From positions 372,001 through 436,000 of the forward strand of contig NZ_FONZ01000003.1 of assembly GCF_900113055.1 (NCBI RefSeq): a DNA stretch of 64,000 nt, read 5' to 3'. The notes under the pieces are model-generated. The model had not been told where the DNA came from, did not search any database, and saw nothing but the letters and a program-made list of their open reading frames with translations. The position numbers and the translations under genes are program-made. How positions within the stretch are numbered: the stretch's first letter is position 1; each line of letters starts with the position of its first letter. Positions 25,143 to 34,836 of this stretch are shown here, one piece after another. This stretch comes from Flavimobilis marinus (lineage in GTDB: Bacteria > Actinomycetota > Actinomycetes > Actinomycetales > Cellulomonadaceae).

Positions 25143-26615
25143 TCAGACCAGCGCGAACTCCACCGTGCGGTCCTCGACCGACGCTCGCACGAGGCGGACC
25201 CGCACGTCCTCGCCGAGCGGCACCTCCGCGCCGGTGACGCGTCCCCGCACCGCCGGCTGGGCGAGCATCACGACGCCCGACGACGCCGAGCCGTTCGTGT
25301 CCACGACCACCGCGTCGAACTCCTCGCCCTCGCGCCCGCGCAGCACGGCGGCCTCCACGATGTCGAGGCAACCGCGCTCGTAGCCGCTCGCCCGCTGGCT
25401 GCCGCTCGCCATCTGGGCGCCGAGCTCCGGCATCGCGTCGAGCACCCAGGCCGGCACCGGCTCGCCCGCGCACAGCGCCACGCAGATCTCGAGCCCGAAC
25501 CGGTCCACCAGCCGGCGCAGCGGGGCCGTGACGTGCGCGTACTCCGCGGCGATCGCCGCGTGCCTCGTGCGGTCCGACGGTTCGACGGCCTCGACGAACG
25601 CGAGGTAGCCGGACCCGCGGAACAGGCTCATCGCCTCGGTCATGAACGCTGCATGGGCGGCGACCCGCGAGTCGAGCACCTCCAGCAGCTCCCCGTAGGT
25701 CGTGTCCCGCGGCCAGTCGATCCCGAGCCCGTGGGCGGCCCGTCGCAGCCGCGCTACGTCCCGGTCCTCCGCCGGTGGCAGCGTGCGCAGGATCCCGACG
25801 CCACCCCGACGCATCACCTGGGCAGCAGCGATCCCCGTCGCCAGGCTGAGCTGCGCGTTCCATCCCTCGACCGGCAGCACGGACCGGAACGCGAGCCTCA
25901 GGCCACCGTCGTCGTCGGCCTCGATCTCCTGCTCCGGCACGTCGAGGGAGACCCCGCCGCGCGCCCGCTCGCGCTCCTCGCGCAGGCCACCGACCACGGG
26001 CAGCAGGGCCAGCATCGGGTGGGCCGTGAGCAGCGGGCTCGCGTCCCCGGCGTCGATGCCCTCCTGCACCTCGGCGTAGGTGAGGCGCGCGCGGCTGCGG
26101 ACCACCGAGCGGCGCACGGTCGCGTCGGCGATCTTCCCCGAGGCGTCGAGCGCGATCTGCCAGACGAGCGCGAACCGGTCGACGTCCGGCAGCAGGCTGC
26201 CGACGCCCTCGGAGAGCACCGCGGGGTGCAGCGGGATGCGGTTGTCCGGCCCGTACACGGTGGTCGCCCGCGCGCGGGTCTCGGCGTCGAGGGCCGAGCC
26301 GGGCTCGACGAGGCGTCCGACGTCGGCGATCGCGTAGTGCAGGACGTACCCGTCGTCCTCGCGCGACAGGTGCAGCGCCTGGTCGAGATCCATCGACCCC
26401 GGCGGGTCGATCGTCACGAACGCCATGGCGCGCAGGTCGGCGACGCCGTCGGGCACCGGACCCGCCAGCTCCGCGGCCACGCGCGCGGCGGTGCGCTCCG
26501 CTTCCGCGCTCACGTCCGGGTTGAAGCCCGTGGGCAGGTCGAGCTCGGAGCGCAGTCGGGCGAGGGCAGCCGCGACGTCGTCGGGGGCCACGGTGTCGAG
26601 TCGTAGGTGTCGCAC
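25143..26615 (-). CDS. RNB-domain exoribonuclease (RNase II/R-like)
   Basis: 490 residues. The RNB catalytic signature is TIDPPGSMDLDQAL: Asp70, Asp76 and Asp78 are present, but the fourth acidic position is Gln79. The later YGPDNRIPLHPAVLSEGVGSL and YAHVTAPLRRLVDRF segments are conserved RNB blocks. The protein is short for RNase II/R: no N-terminal cold-shock domains, and at most a small C-terminal beta domain. It would degrade RNA 3' to 5' with magnesium. The Gln may be normal for the actinobacterial subgroup or may lower activity. It is transcribed after gdhA but separated from it by a long hairpin. Confidence 0.88.
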   Translation of the reverse strand: MRHLRLDTVAPDDVAAALARLRSELDLPTGFNPDVSAEAERTAARVAAELAGPVPDGVADLRAMAFVTIDPPGSMDLDQALHLSREDDGYVLHYAIADVGRLVEPGSALDAETRARATTVYGPDNRIPLHPAVLSEGVGSLLPDVDRFALVWQIALDASGKIADATVRRSVVRSRARLTYAEVQEGIDAGDASPLLTAHPMLALLPVVGGLREERERARGGVSLDVPEQEIEADDDGGLRLAFRSVLPVEGWNAQLSLATGIAAAQVMRRGGVGILRTLPPAEDRDVARLRRAAHGLGIDWPRDTTYGELLEVLDSRVAAHAAFMTEAMSLFRGSGYLAFVEAVEPSDRTRHAAIAAEYAHVTAPLRRLVDRFGLEICVALCAGEPVPAWVLDAMPELGAQMASGSQRASGYERGCLDIVEAAVLRGREGEEFDAVVVDTNGSASSGVVMLAQPAVRGRVTGAEVPLGEDVRVRLVRASVEDRTVEFALV

Positions 26616-26645
26616 GCCTCGACCCTAGGCGGGTGCGCGCGCACG

Positions 26646-26710
26646 TGCGCCCCAGGAATGGGAGGCGCCGGTCGCTCGAGGCGACAGTCGGCGCCCGTTC
26701 CTGGGGCGCA
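26646..26710. terminator. Long palindrome after gdhA (65 bp)
   Basis: The outer arms TGCGCCCCAGGAA (26646-26658) and TTCCTGGGGCGCA (26698-26710) are perfectly complementary. An inner pair of GGCGCC and GGTCGC/GGCGAC arms extends the structure. It lies between the gdhA stop and the RNB gene start, so a terminator role is likely. The multi-arm design resembles families A and B but the sequence is unrelated, and no second copy is in the window. Confidence 0.65.
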
Positions 26711-26724
26711 GGGGGTGCGAGGCG

Positions 26725-28131
<1,407 letters not shown>

Positions 28132-28231
28132 CTAGGACCGACGTCCCATCTCACGATCCGGCCGCGCCGTCCGCTCGCCGGACGCGCGGGTCGGCTGCTC
28201 GCCCCGGCGCCTCCGCCCGGCACCCGCCCCT

Positions 28232-28307
28232 CCGCGACTTCGTCAGTTTGAGCGCGACTTCGTGGGTTCAAGCTGACGAAGTCACGCTCGAAGTGACGAA
28301 GTCGCGG
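28232..28307. repeat. Palindromic repeat family B, copy B1 (76 bp)
   Basis: The outer arms CCGCGACTTCGTCA and TGACGAAGTCGCGG are perfectly complementary over 14 bp. Inside are a second forward motif (GCGACTTCGTGGG) and a second inverted one (TGACGAAGTCACGC). It lies between the nnaR stop and the gdhA start. Related copies are at 40357 and 42880. Confidence 0.85.
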
Positions 28308-28361
28308 GCTAGCCGGGTGGCGAGAGCCGGCGGGCGGGGGCGGGTCAGTGAGGCAGCCGGG

Positions 28362-29522
28362 TCAGGCCGGCTGGACCGCCAGGCGGTAGCCGCGCTTGAC
28401 GACCGTCTGCACCAGCTGGCGCGCCTGCGGTCCCTGCTGGCCGGCGGCCTCGCGCAGGCGGGCGACCGCGACCTCCACGGCGTGCGGGTCGAGCGAGCAC
28501 CCGGGCAGCGCGTCGAGCAGCTCCTGGCGCGACACCACGTCCCCGGCCCGACCCGCGAGGACCCGCAGCACCTCGAGCCCGGTGGGCGAGAGCCTCAGGA
28601 CATGCCCGTCGAGCATCGCCGCGCGCGAGCGCACCTGGAGACGGCCGGCCACGGTCATCAGCTCGGTCGTGCGGTCGTGCTCGTAGTGGCTGACCAGCGC
28701 CCGGACGAGCGCGCCCAGTCGCGAGCGCTCAGGCATCACCGGGTCGACGCCGCGCTCGAGGAGCGGGCGCGCCGTCACGGGCCCGACGGCGGCGGCCACG
28801 AGCGACGCGTCGGCGAACCGGGCGAGCACCTGGTCGGTGACGCCCTCACGGTCGACGGCCTCGAACCAGGCGTAGGCGCCGGGCGCGGACGTGAACACGA
28901 CGGCGTCGACCTCGCCGGCCGCCGTGGCTCGCACCGTGTCCTGCACGGCCTGCGGGTCCACGGGTGGGCCCCAGCGGTACACCGTCAACGTCTGGACGTC
29001 GGCGCCCGCGGCGGCGAGCTCGACGTCGAGGTTGTCCGCACCGGCCCCGTGCAGCTGGATGGCGATGCGCTGGCCCGCGACGCCCTCGGTCAGCAGCAGG
29101 TCGAGGATCTCGGCGCTGGTCTCGGACTCGGCGACCCAGTCAGCGGTGAGCCCGGCGGCCTGGATGGCGCCGCGGGCCTTGGGGCCGCGCGCGATGATCC
29201 GTGCCTGCTCGAGCACCGCGTGCAGCTCGTCGGCCACTCCGGCGGTGTCGGCGGCCTCGATCCACGCGCGGAACCCGATGCCGGTCGTGGCGACGACGAT
29301 GGCCGGCGGGTCGGCGATCAGGGCCCGCGTGACGGCGGCGAGCTCCGCGTCCTTCTCGTGCGGGACGATCCGCATCGCCGGGGCGTGCCGGATGGTCGCG
29401 CCCCGGCGCTCGAGGGCGGCGCTGAGCTCGGCCGAGCGGCGGTCCGCGGTGATGAGCACGACGCACCCGGCCAGGACCTGCTCGAGGCCCGGCGCTGCCG
29501 CGATCTCGGGGGCGGCGGTCAT
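28362..29522 (-). CDS. nnaR: NnaR-type regulator: uroporphyrinogen-III synthase domain plus winged helix
   Basis: 386 residues. Residues ~15-265 form a HemD-like two-lobed domain (ITADRRSAELSAALERRGA, VVATTGIGFRAWIEAAD, VVFTSAPGAYAWFEAV). Residues ~285-386 are an OmpR-type winged helix (LSPTGLEVLRVLAGRAGDVVSR ... LVQTVVKRGYRL). This fusion is the hallmark of NnaR, which works with GlnR on nitrate/nitrite assimilation genes in Streptomyces and Mycobacterium. It is the last gene of nirB-nirD-cobA-nnaR and overlaps cobA by four bases. It may sense a tetrapyrrole or another ligand and feed back on the operon. It is unlikely to be the housekeeping HemD. Confidence 0.88.
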   Translation of the reverse strand: MTAAPEIAAAPGLEQVLAGCVVLITADRRSAELSAALERRGATIRHAPAMRIVPHEKDAELAAVTRALIADPPAIVVATTGIGFRAWIEAADTAGVADELHAVLEQARIIARGPKARGAIQAAGLTADWVAESETSAEILDLLLTEGVAGQRIAIQLHGAGADNLDVELAAAGADVQTLTVYRWGPPVDPQAVQDTVRATAAGEVDAVVFTSAPGAYAWFEAVDREGVTDQVLARFADASLVAAAVGPVTARPLLERGVDPVMPERSRLGALVRALVSHYEHDRTTELMTVAGRLQVRSRAAMLDGHVLRLSPTGLEVLRVLAGRAGDVVSRQELLDALPGCSLDPHAVEVAVARLREAAGQQGPQARQLVQTVVKRGYRLAVQPA

Positions 29523-30307
29523 GCCCAGACGAGGGGGGCGGGGGCCAGGGTGTCCACGGGATGAGCGTACGTGTCCACGCCCAGCAGGTCCGGGTCGGCC
29601 ACGTCACCGAGCACGATCACCGCCGGGGAACGGACGCCGACCGCCGCGCAGGTCGCGAGGAGCTGGTCGAGCGGCGCGCGAGTGACCCGCTCGGCCGCCG
29701 TGCTTGCGTGCTCCGTGACGACGACCGGCAGGTCCGCCCGCGCCCCGGCGTCGAGCAGCGTCGCCACGTGGTCGGCGAGCCGCGCCACGCCCATGAGCAC
29801 GACGACGGTCGCGGCCTGCGTGACCACGGCCGTGACCGCGAGCGTGGAGAGCGGGTCGTGGCCGTGCACCACGAGCACCGACGACGACGTTCCCCGGTGC
29901 GTGACCGGCACGTGCGCGGCGGCGGGCGCGGCGAGCACGCTTGAGACGCCGGGGATCACCTCGACGTCGATCCCGTGCGCCCGGCAGGCCGCGATCTCCT
30001 CGCCGCCACGCCCGAACAGGAAGCAGTCGCCGCCCTTGAGCCGCGCCACCCGGTTCCCCGCGAGCGCCTCCCGCACGAGGATCGCGTTGATCTCGGCCTG
30101 CGTCGCCGAGTGCGCACCCGGGCGCTTCCCGACGTCGATCACCCGGACGCGCGCAGGCAGGTCCAGGTTCGCCGCCGGTCCGAGGCGGTCGGCGACGACG
30201 ACGTCGGCATCCTGCAGCGCGCGCAGGCCGCGGACCGTCAGCAGGTCCACCGCCCCCGGCCCGCCGCCGACGAGCACCACCCGCCCGGTCACGCCGCCCC
30301 CGATCAC
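29519..30307 (-). CDS. cobA: Uroporphyrinogen-III C-methyltransferase
   Basis: 262 residues. SUMT signatures are complete: VVLVGGGPGAVDLLTVRGLRA, RLKGGDCFLFGRGGEE and the IPGVSSVLAAPAAAHVPVTHRG loop. It methylates uroporphyrinogen III twice with SAM to give precorrin-2, the precursor of siroheme used by NirB. The GTG start at 30307 overlaps the nirD stop. A directly repeated 15-bp segment (GGGGGCGGCGTGATC-like) gives a second in-frame GTG five codons on. No CysG-type dehydrogenase/chelatase domain is fused, so those steps are done elsewhere. Confidence 0.93.
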   Translation of the reverse strand: MIGGGVTGRVVLVGGGPGAVDLLTVRGLRALQDADVVVADRLGPAANLDLPARVRVIDVGKRPGAHSATQAEINAILVREALAGNRVARLKGGDCFLFGRGGEEIAACRAHGIDVEVIPGVSSVLAAPAAAHVPVTHRGTSSSVLVVHGHDPLSTLAVTAVVTQAATVVVLMGVARLADHVATLLDAGARADLPVVVTEHASTAAERVTRAPLDQLLATCAAVGVRSPAVIVLGDVADPDLLGVDTYAHPVDTLAPAPLVWA

Positions 30308-30726
30308 GCCGCCCCCGATGCCGTGGCGGGTCGCGCAAGGTGGACGACGCCGTCGCGCACCTGCACCGGCCAGGTCACCAGGGCGACGGGGTCACCCTTC
30401 GTGGTGTCGAGGCACTCCCCGGTGCGCAGGTCGAACACCTGCTTGTAGAGGGGTGACACGATCACGGGGACGCCGCGGCGGGTGCCGACGATCCCGCGGG
30501 ACATGACCATGGCCTGCGTGTACGGCTCGTGCTGCTGCACGGCGCGGACGGTGTCGTCGAACAGGCGGAACAGCGCCACCTGCTCGCCGTCGACGAGGGC
30601 CGCGGCGCCGCGCTCGACCGCGAGGTCGGTCAGCGCGCAGACGGCGACCCACACCGTCGGCGACGTGTCTGCGGCCGGGAGCGACGTCGTCGGCTCCGTG
30701 GCGGGGGCGGGTGTCACGGTGGTCAT
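30304..30726 (-). CDS. nirD: Nitrite reductase small subunit
   Basis: 140 residues: a low-complexity N-terminus, then the Rieske-like NirD fold (VWVAVCALTDLAVERGAAALV ... VALFRLFDDTVRAVQQHEPY ... KQVFDLRTGECLD). Rieske metal ligands are absent, which is normal for NirD. It overlaps nirB (ATGA) upstream and cobA (GTGA) downstream. It assembles with NirB into the cytoplasmic NADH nitrite reductase. Confidence 0.93.
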   Translation of the reverse strand: MTTVTPAPATEPTTSLPAADTSPTVWVAVCALTDLAVERGAAALVDGEQVALFRLFDDTVRAVQQHEPYTQAMVMSRGIVGTRRGVPVIVSPLYKQVFDLRTGECLDTTKGDPVALVTWPVQVRDGVVHLARPATASGAA

Positions 30727-33347
30727 GCCCGTACCTCCAGGGTGGTGCCCGCGACGAGGACGGGGCCGGAGCGTTCGGCCGGCGTGGCTGGACGCGCCTG
30801 GCCGCGCTCCGCGACGTACGCGAGGGTGTCGTCGTGCTGGTCGGGCGCGTTCACGAAGCTGCGGAAGTGCGCGAGCTTCGCGGGATCGGCGAGCGTCGCC
30901 GCCCACTCGTCCTCGTAGTTCTCGAGGTGCTGGGCCATGGCCGCGTCGAGGTCCGCCCCGATGCCGAGAGAGTCCTCGAGCACCACCTGGCGGATCGCGT
31001 CGACGCCGCCCTCGTAGTCGGCAACCCACGCCGCGGTGCGCTGCAGGCGGTCGGCTGTGCGGACGTAGTACATGAGGAAGCGGTCGATCGTGCGGACGAG
31101 GTCCTCGGTCGACAGGTCCTCGGCGAGCAGCACCGCGTGCCGCGGCGTGAAGCCGCCGTTCCCGCCGACGTACACGTTCCAGCCCTGGTCGGTCGCGATG
31201 ACGCCGACGTCCTTGCCGCGGGCCTCGGCGCACTCGCGGGCGCAGCCGGACACGCCCAGCTTGATCTTGTGCGGCGAGCGCAGGCCTCGGTAGCGCAGCT
31301 CGAGGTCGACGGCGAGGCCCACCGCGTCCTGCACCCCGAACCGGCACCAGGTCGAGCCGACGCACGACTTCACGGTGCGCAGCGACTTGCCGTACGCGTG
31401 CCCGGACTCGAAGCCCGCGTCGACCAGGCGCTGCCAGATCGCCGGCAGCTGGTCGATGCGCGCCCCGAACATGTCGATCCGCTGCCCGCCGGTGATCTTC
31501 GTGTAGAGCCCGAAGTCCTTGGCAACCTGCCCGATCGCGAGCAGCCCGTCGGGGGTGACCTCCCCTCCGGGGATGCGCGGCACCACGGAGTACGTGCCGT
31601 CCTTCTGCATGTTGGCCATGACGTGGTCGTTGGTGTCCTGCAGGGTCGCCCGCTCGCCCTCGAGGACGTGGGCCGGAGCGACGGCGGACAGCATCGACGC
31701 GATCGCCGGCTTGCACAGGTCGCAGCCGCGCCCGGCGGCGTCCGTCGCGAACCTGGCCACGACCTCGCTGAACGTGGTCAGCCCGGCGGCCCGGACGGCG
31801 TCGTACAGCTGCACGCGGGACAGGTCGAAGTGCTCGCACAGGGCGTTCGAGACCTCGATGCCCGCCTGCTCGAGCTCGGTGGTCATGAGCTTCTTCACCA
31901 GCGGGAGGCAGGACCCGCAGCTCGTTCCGGCCTTGGTGCAGGCCTTGACGCCCGCGAGGTCCGTGCAGCCGTGGTCGCGGACGGCGCCGCGCACCGTCCC
32001 GGCGGAGACGTTGTTGCACGAGCACACGCCGGCGTCGTCGGGCAGCTCGAGGTCCGCGCGCGGTCCGCCGCCCTCGGGGAGCAGGAACGCCGCGGGGTCC
32101 CCAGGGAGGACGCGTCCGACCATGGGCCGCAGGCTCGCGTACGCCGATGCGTCGCCGACGAGCACGCCGCCCAGGAGGGTCGTGCCGTCGTCGGCGAGGA
32201 CGAGCTTCTTGTAGACGCCGCCGACGGGGTCCGCCCAGACAACCTCCATCGCGCCCGGCGTCGTCGCGAACGCGTCGCCCCAGGAGGCGACGTCGACGCC
32301 GGCGAGCTTGAGCTTGGTCGCCGTGTCCGCGCCGGGGAAGGTCGCGGCGCCGCCAAGGAGGCGGTCGACGACGATCTCCGCCATCGCGTAGCCGGGCGCC
32401 ACGAGGCCCAGGCAGGCACCGCCGATGCACGCGACCTCGCCGATCGCCCAGATGCCGGGGACGCCGGTCCGGCACGCGTCGTCGACGACAACGCCGCCGC
32501 GCGGGCCGATCTCGAGCTCCATCGCACGGCCGAGCTCGTCGCGCGGCCGTACGCCCGTCGCCAGGACGACGACGTCGACGTCGAGCCGCCCGCCGTCGGC
32601 GAAGTCGAGGCGTCCGACGGCGCCCGTGCGGCGCGAGGGGCGCATCCGCGAGGTCGCCGTGTCGCAGCGGACCGCGACCCCGAGGTCGTTGATGAGTCGC
32701 TTGAGCGCCTGGCCGCCGCCGAGGTCGACCTGCGCGCTCATCAGGTGCGAGGTGAACTGGATGACGGTCGCCTGGGCGCCGAGGGCGTGCAGGGCGCCCG
32801 CCGCCTCGAGCCCGAGCAGGCCGCCGCCGATCACGGCCCCGCGGACCGGGCGGGTCCAGCGTCGGCCCTGCTCCTCGACCCACCCGCGCAGGGCGACGAC
32901 GTCGTCGATGGTCCGGTAGACGAAGACGCCCGGGAGGTCCGCGCCCTCGATGGGCGGGACGGCGGCGTCGGAGCCGGTCGCAAGGACCAGCTCGTCGTAG
33001 GCGTAGGTGCGCCCCGAGGCCGTGGTGACGACCTGGGCGGTCCGGTCGATCGACGTCGCGGCGTCCCCGCGGACCAGGTGCACCAGCGGGTCGTCCCACA
33101 GGGTTGCGTCACCCAGGGCGAGGTCGTTGATGTCGCGGCCGGAGAAGAACGACGTGAGCGCGACGCGGTCGTACGGCGCTCGGGGCTCCTCAGCGAGGAC
33201 GGTCACGTGGTGGGCGCCGGCGGTGTCGCGGTCCCGCAGGGCCTCGACGAACCGCTGGGCGACCATGCCGCCGCCCACGACGACGACGCGGCGCGGAGCG
33301 CTGGTCGAGGGGGTGGTGCCCGGGGTCTCGGGAGTCGTCTGGTCCAT
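30723..33347 (-). CDS. nirB: NADH-dependent assimilatory nitrite reductase large subunit
   Basis: 874 residues from ATG 33347. Order of parts: FAD/NAD oxidoreductase (VVVVGGGMVAQRFVEAL at ~19), BFD [2Fe-2S] site (CSCNNVSAG ... GTSCGSC, ~430-475), ferredoxin-like reductase halves, and the siroheme/[4Fe-4S] ligands CVGSTWC and GCARECAEARG (~640-690). It reduces nitrite to ammonium by six electrons. An in-frame extension to 33533 would run into the family A palindrome and is rejected. Shine-Dalgarno is poor. A GlnR-like box lies 46 bp upstream. First gene of nirB-nirD-cobA-nnaR. Confidence 0.95.
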   Translation of the reverse strand: MDQTTPETPGTTPSTSAPRRVVVVGGGMVAQRFVEALRDRDTAGAHHVTVLAEEPRAPYDRVALTSFFSGRDINDLALGDATLWDDPLVHLVRGDAATSIDRTAQVVTTASGRTYAYDELVLATGSDAAVPPIEGADLPGVFVYRTIDDVVALRGWVEEQGRRWTRPVRGAVIGGGLLGLEAAGALHALGAQATVIQFTSHLMSAQVDLGGGQALKRLINDLGVAVRCDTATSRMRPSRRTGAVGRLDFADGGRLDVDVVVLATGVRPRDELGRAMELEIGPRGGVVVDDACRTGVPGIWAIGEVACIGGACLGLVAPGYAMAEIVVDRLLGGAATFPGADTATKLKLAGVDVASWGDAFATTPGAMEVVWADPVGGVYKKLVLADDGTTLLGGVLVGDASAYASLRPMVGRVLPGDPAAFLLPEGGGPRADLELPDDAGVCSCNNVSAGTVRGAVRDHGCTDLAGVKACTKAGTSCGSCLPLVKKLMTTELEQAGIEVSNALCEHFDLSRVQLYDAVRAAGLTTFSEVVARFATDAAGRGCDLCKPAIASMLSAVAPAHVLEGERATLQDTNDHVMANMQKDGTYSVVPRIPGGEVTPDGLLAIGQVAKDFGLYTKITGGQRIDMFGARIDQLPAIWQRLVDAGFESGHAYGKSLRTVKSCVGSTWCRFGVQDAVGLAVDLELRYRGLRSPHKIKLGVSGCARECAEARGKDVGVIATDQGWNVYVGGNGGFTPRHAVLLAEDLSTEDLVRTIDRFLMYYVRTADRLQRTAAWVADYEGGVDAIRQVVLEDSLGIGADLDAAMAQHLENYEDEWAATLADPAKLAHFRSFVNAPDQHDDTLAYVAERGQARPATPAERSGPVLVAGTTLEVRA

Positions 33348-33392
33348 GCCGACGACGCTAGGCGCGTCCGATTTCTGCCGAGCGCCCGCGCT

Positions 33393-33409
33393 GTTACCCG
33401 GGCGTAAAC
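33393..33409 (-). promoter_or_regulatory. GlnR-like box upstream of nirB
   Basis: On the minus strand the sequence is GTTTAC-GCCCGG-GTAAC, matching the GlnR pattern gTnAC-n6-GaAAC at most key positions. It ends 46 bp before the nirB start. A second match of the same type lies before narK. Site assignment is by consensus only. Confidence 0.55.
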
Positions 33410-33494
33410 CTCTCCTCACAGACCCGGCACCGCCCGTGTGAGCGGCGCTGCGGATGCCACCGGACGCGGCTCCCGCGCAGCCCCACCGCGCACG

Positions 33495-33564
33495 CGAGTC
33501 CGATAGTTCGGCCCCGAGTGCGATAGGAGGCACTGTCGGGCTCGGGACCGAACTATCCGATTCG
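33495..33564. repeat. Palindromic repeat family A, copy A2 (70 bp)
   Basis: The left outer arm CGAGTCCGATAGTTCGG pairs with the right arm with two mismatches, and an inner CGAGTGCGATAG faces CTGTCGGGCTCG. The TAG stop of the AbiEi/DUF559-like gene (33553-33555) lies in the right arm. The other side faces the nirB promoter. Confidence 0.9.
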
Positions 33565-34611
33565 ACGGGTGGTGGGGGGGCCGGGGGCGAGCAGGTGGGG
33601 GCGGGGCGTCAGCGTTCGACGGGCCGCAGCGGTGAGCGCGCGGTCGAAGCGGTCGAACAGGGCATCGACCGGGTGGAAGTCGTCGCGAGTCAGCCGGAGC
33701 AGGTGCCACCCGAGCTCCACGATCGCGTCCTCGCGGCGCTTCTCCTCGAACACCACCCGCCCAGGATCGCCGCCCGCGAGCGCCGTGTACTTCACCAGAC
33801 CATCGAACTCGAGGAGCAAGCGCAGCTCTTCCCATCCCACGTCAGCGCGGAAGTCTCCCATCCGCGACGCGATCGCCAGCTGCGTCGTCGGCGCCGGAAG
33901 CCCGTAAGCCAACGCGTGCAGCCGGGTGAACGACTCCCACGCGCTCTCCGCTCCGCCGTCGGCCAGCTCCACGAGCTCGCGGGCCCGCACGACACCCCGG
34001 CGCCCCGCCGCGCTGGCGACGAGCCGACGGAGCTCCTCGGCGTCTGCGCCCGCCCGCAGCGCGGCATCCGCGACGACGAGCCCGTCGGCCGCTGGCCTGC
34101 TGCATGCCACGTCCAGGACGGTCTGCTCAAGGTCGGTGATCCAGAACCCACCCATGTCGATAAGCGACGTGGGTGCGATCGTCCGCACGTGCCGCACGAC
34201 GTCGGTGGCCGCGAGCGCAGATCTGCTGTGGCTGACATTGAGATGGGTCACCCGCGGTGTCCGCCACACCGGCAGCCCCCAGACGAGCGCGGCCGACTCG
34301 TGGCTCAGGACGAGATCCTCGGACGCACCCCGGGCCTGCCAGCTCCGCGACTGCGCGATGACCGCGGCGACGTGCGCGAGCGCCGTCCGGTGGCCCACGA
34401 CGGCGCGAGGAGGCGGCGTGCCACCAACGGCACCGTGCAAGTACGTCCGCTCGACGAAGGCTCCCGGCCGGACTCGAACCCAGGCACCGGACCGCACCTG
34501 AGCCGCGACGTGCTTGCGTGGACTTCGGGCGGCCAGGTGCACGCGCGGCAGGACGCCGCGCGGAGTGGCGCGAGCCGAGAGGGACGAGGCGAGTGCGGCA
34601 ACGGGACTCAT
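33553..34611 (-). CDS. AbiEi-like N-terminal, PD-(D/E)XK/DUF559-like C-terminal protein (paralogue 1)
   Basis: 352 residues. The N-terminal ~150 residues resemble the AbiEi antitoxin-type domain (VRSGAWVRVRPGAFVE; LSHESAALVWGLP). The C-terminal part carries a DUF559/Vsr-like nuclease pattern: Asp257 (FRADVGW), Glu268-Phe-Asp270 (LLEFDG), a basic EEKRREDA stretch and GWHLLRLTRDDF. A paralogue lies at 41824-42813. No cognate AbiEii toxin gene is nearby. Its last codons and TAG stop fall within the 70-bp palindrome A2, and palindrome A3 lies 156 bp upstream. Whether it cuts DNA is unknown. Confidence 0.8.
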   Translation of the reverse strand: MSPVAALASSLSARATPRGVLPRVHLAARSPRKHVAAQVRSGAWVRVRPGAFVERTYLHGAVGGTPPPRAVVGHRTALAHVAAVIAQSRSWQARGASEDLVLSHESAALVWGLPVWRTPRVTHLNVSHSRSALAATDVVRHVRTIAPTSLIDMGGFWITDLEQTVLDVACSRPAADGLVVADAALRAGADAEELRRLVASAAGRRGVVRARELVELADGGAESAWESFTRLHALAYGLPAPTTQLAIASRMGDFRADVGWEELRLLLEFDGLVKYTALAGGDPGRVVFEEKRREDAIVELGWHLLRLTRDDFHPVDALFDRFDRALTAAARRTLTPRPHLLAPGPPTTRRIG

Positions 34612-34766
34612 CCCACGATCACGTCATGGCAGTCTCCGCCATGCCAGCGGCCCGGGCTTCGTTGTGGACGACGAGCGCACGGCGACACGCGGTGGAGGGC
34701 GCCACCCGTCGCCCGCCCAACCTAGCCCGCCGATCCCGACAGCCCGCCCCGATCCCGACAGCCCGC

Positions 34767-34836
34767 CGAGTCCGATAGCCCGGCCCCGCGTGCGACAGGA
34801 GGGCCTATCTGGCTCGGGACCCAGCTATCGGACTCG
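34767..34836. repeat. Palindromic repeat family A, copy A3 (70 bp)
   Basis: The outer arms CGAGTCCGATAG and CTATCGGACTCG are perfect over 12 bp (15 with GCC/GGC flanks), and the inner pair is degenerate. The nasB stop codon (34805-34807) and its last codons lie inside the element. Just to its left, 34735-34766 contains two partial motif units (GATCCCGACAGCCCG), possibly relics of another copy. Confidence 0.9.

Noticed and set aside
28362-29522. Housekeeping uroporphyrinogen-III synthase (HemD)
   Set aside because: The C-terminal winged helix and the nirBD-cobA context fit the NnaR regulator; no other heme genes are adjacent.
30304-30726. NirD as a broken Rieske protein because it lacks metal ligands
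   Set aside because: Loss of Rieske ligands is normal for NirD small subunits.
33553-34611. Classical AbiE type IV toxin-antitoxin pair
   Set aside because: No nucleotidyltransferase (AbiEii) gene lies beside either paralogue, and the C-terminus is nuclease-like instead.
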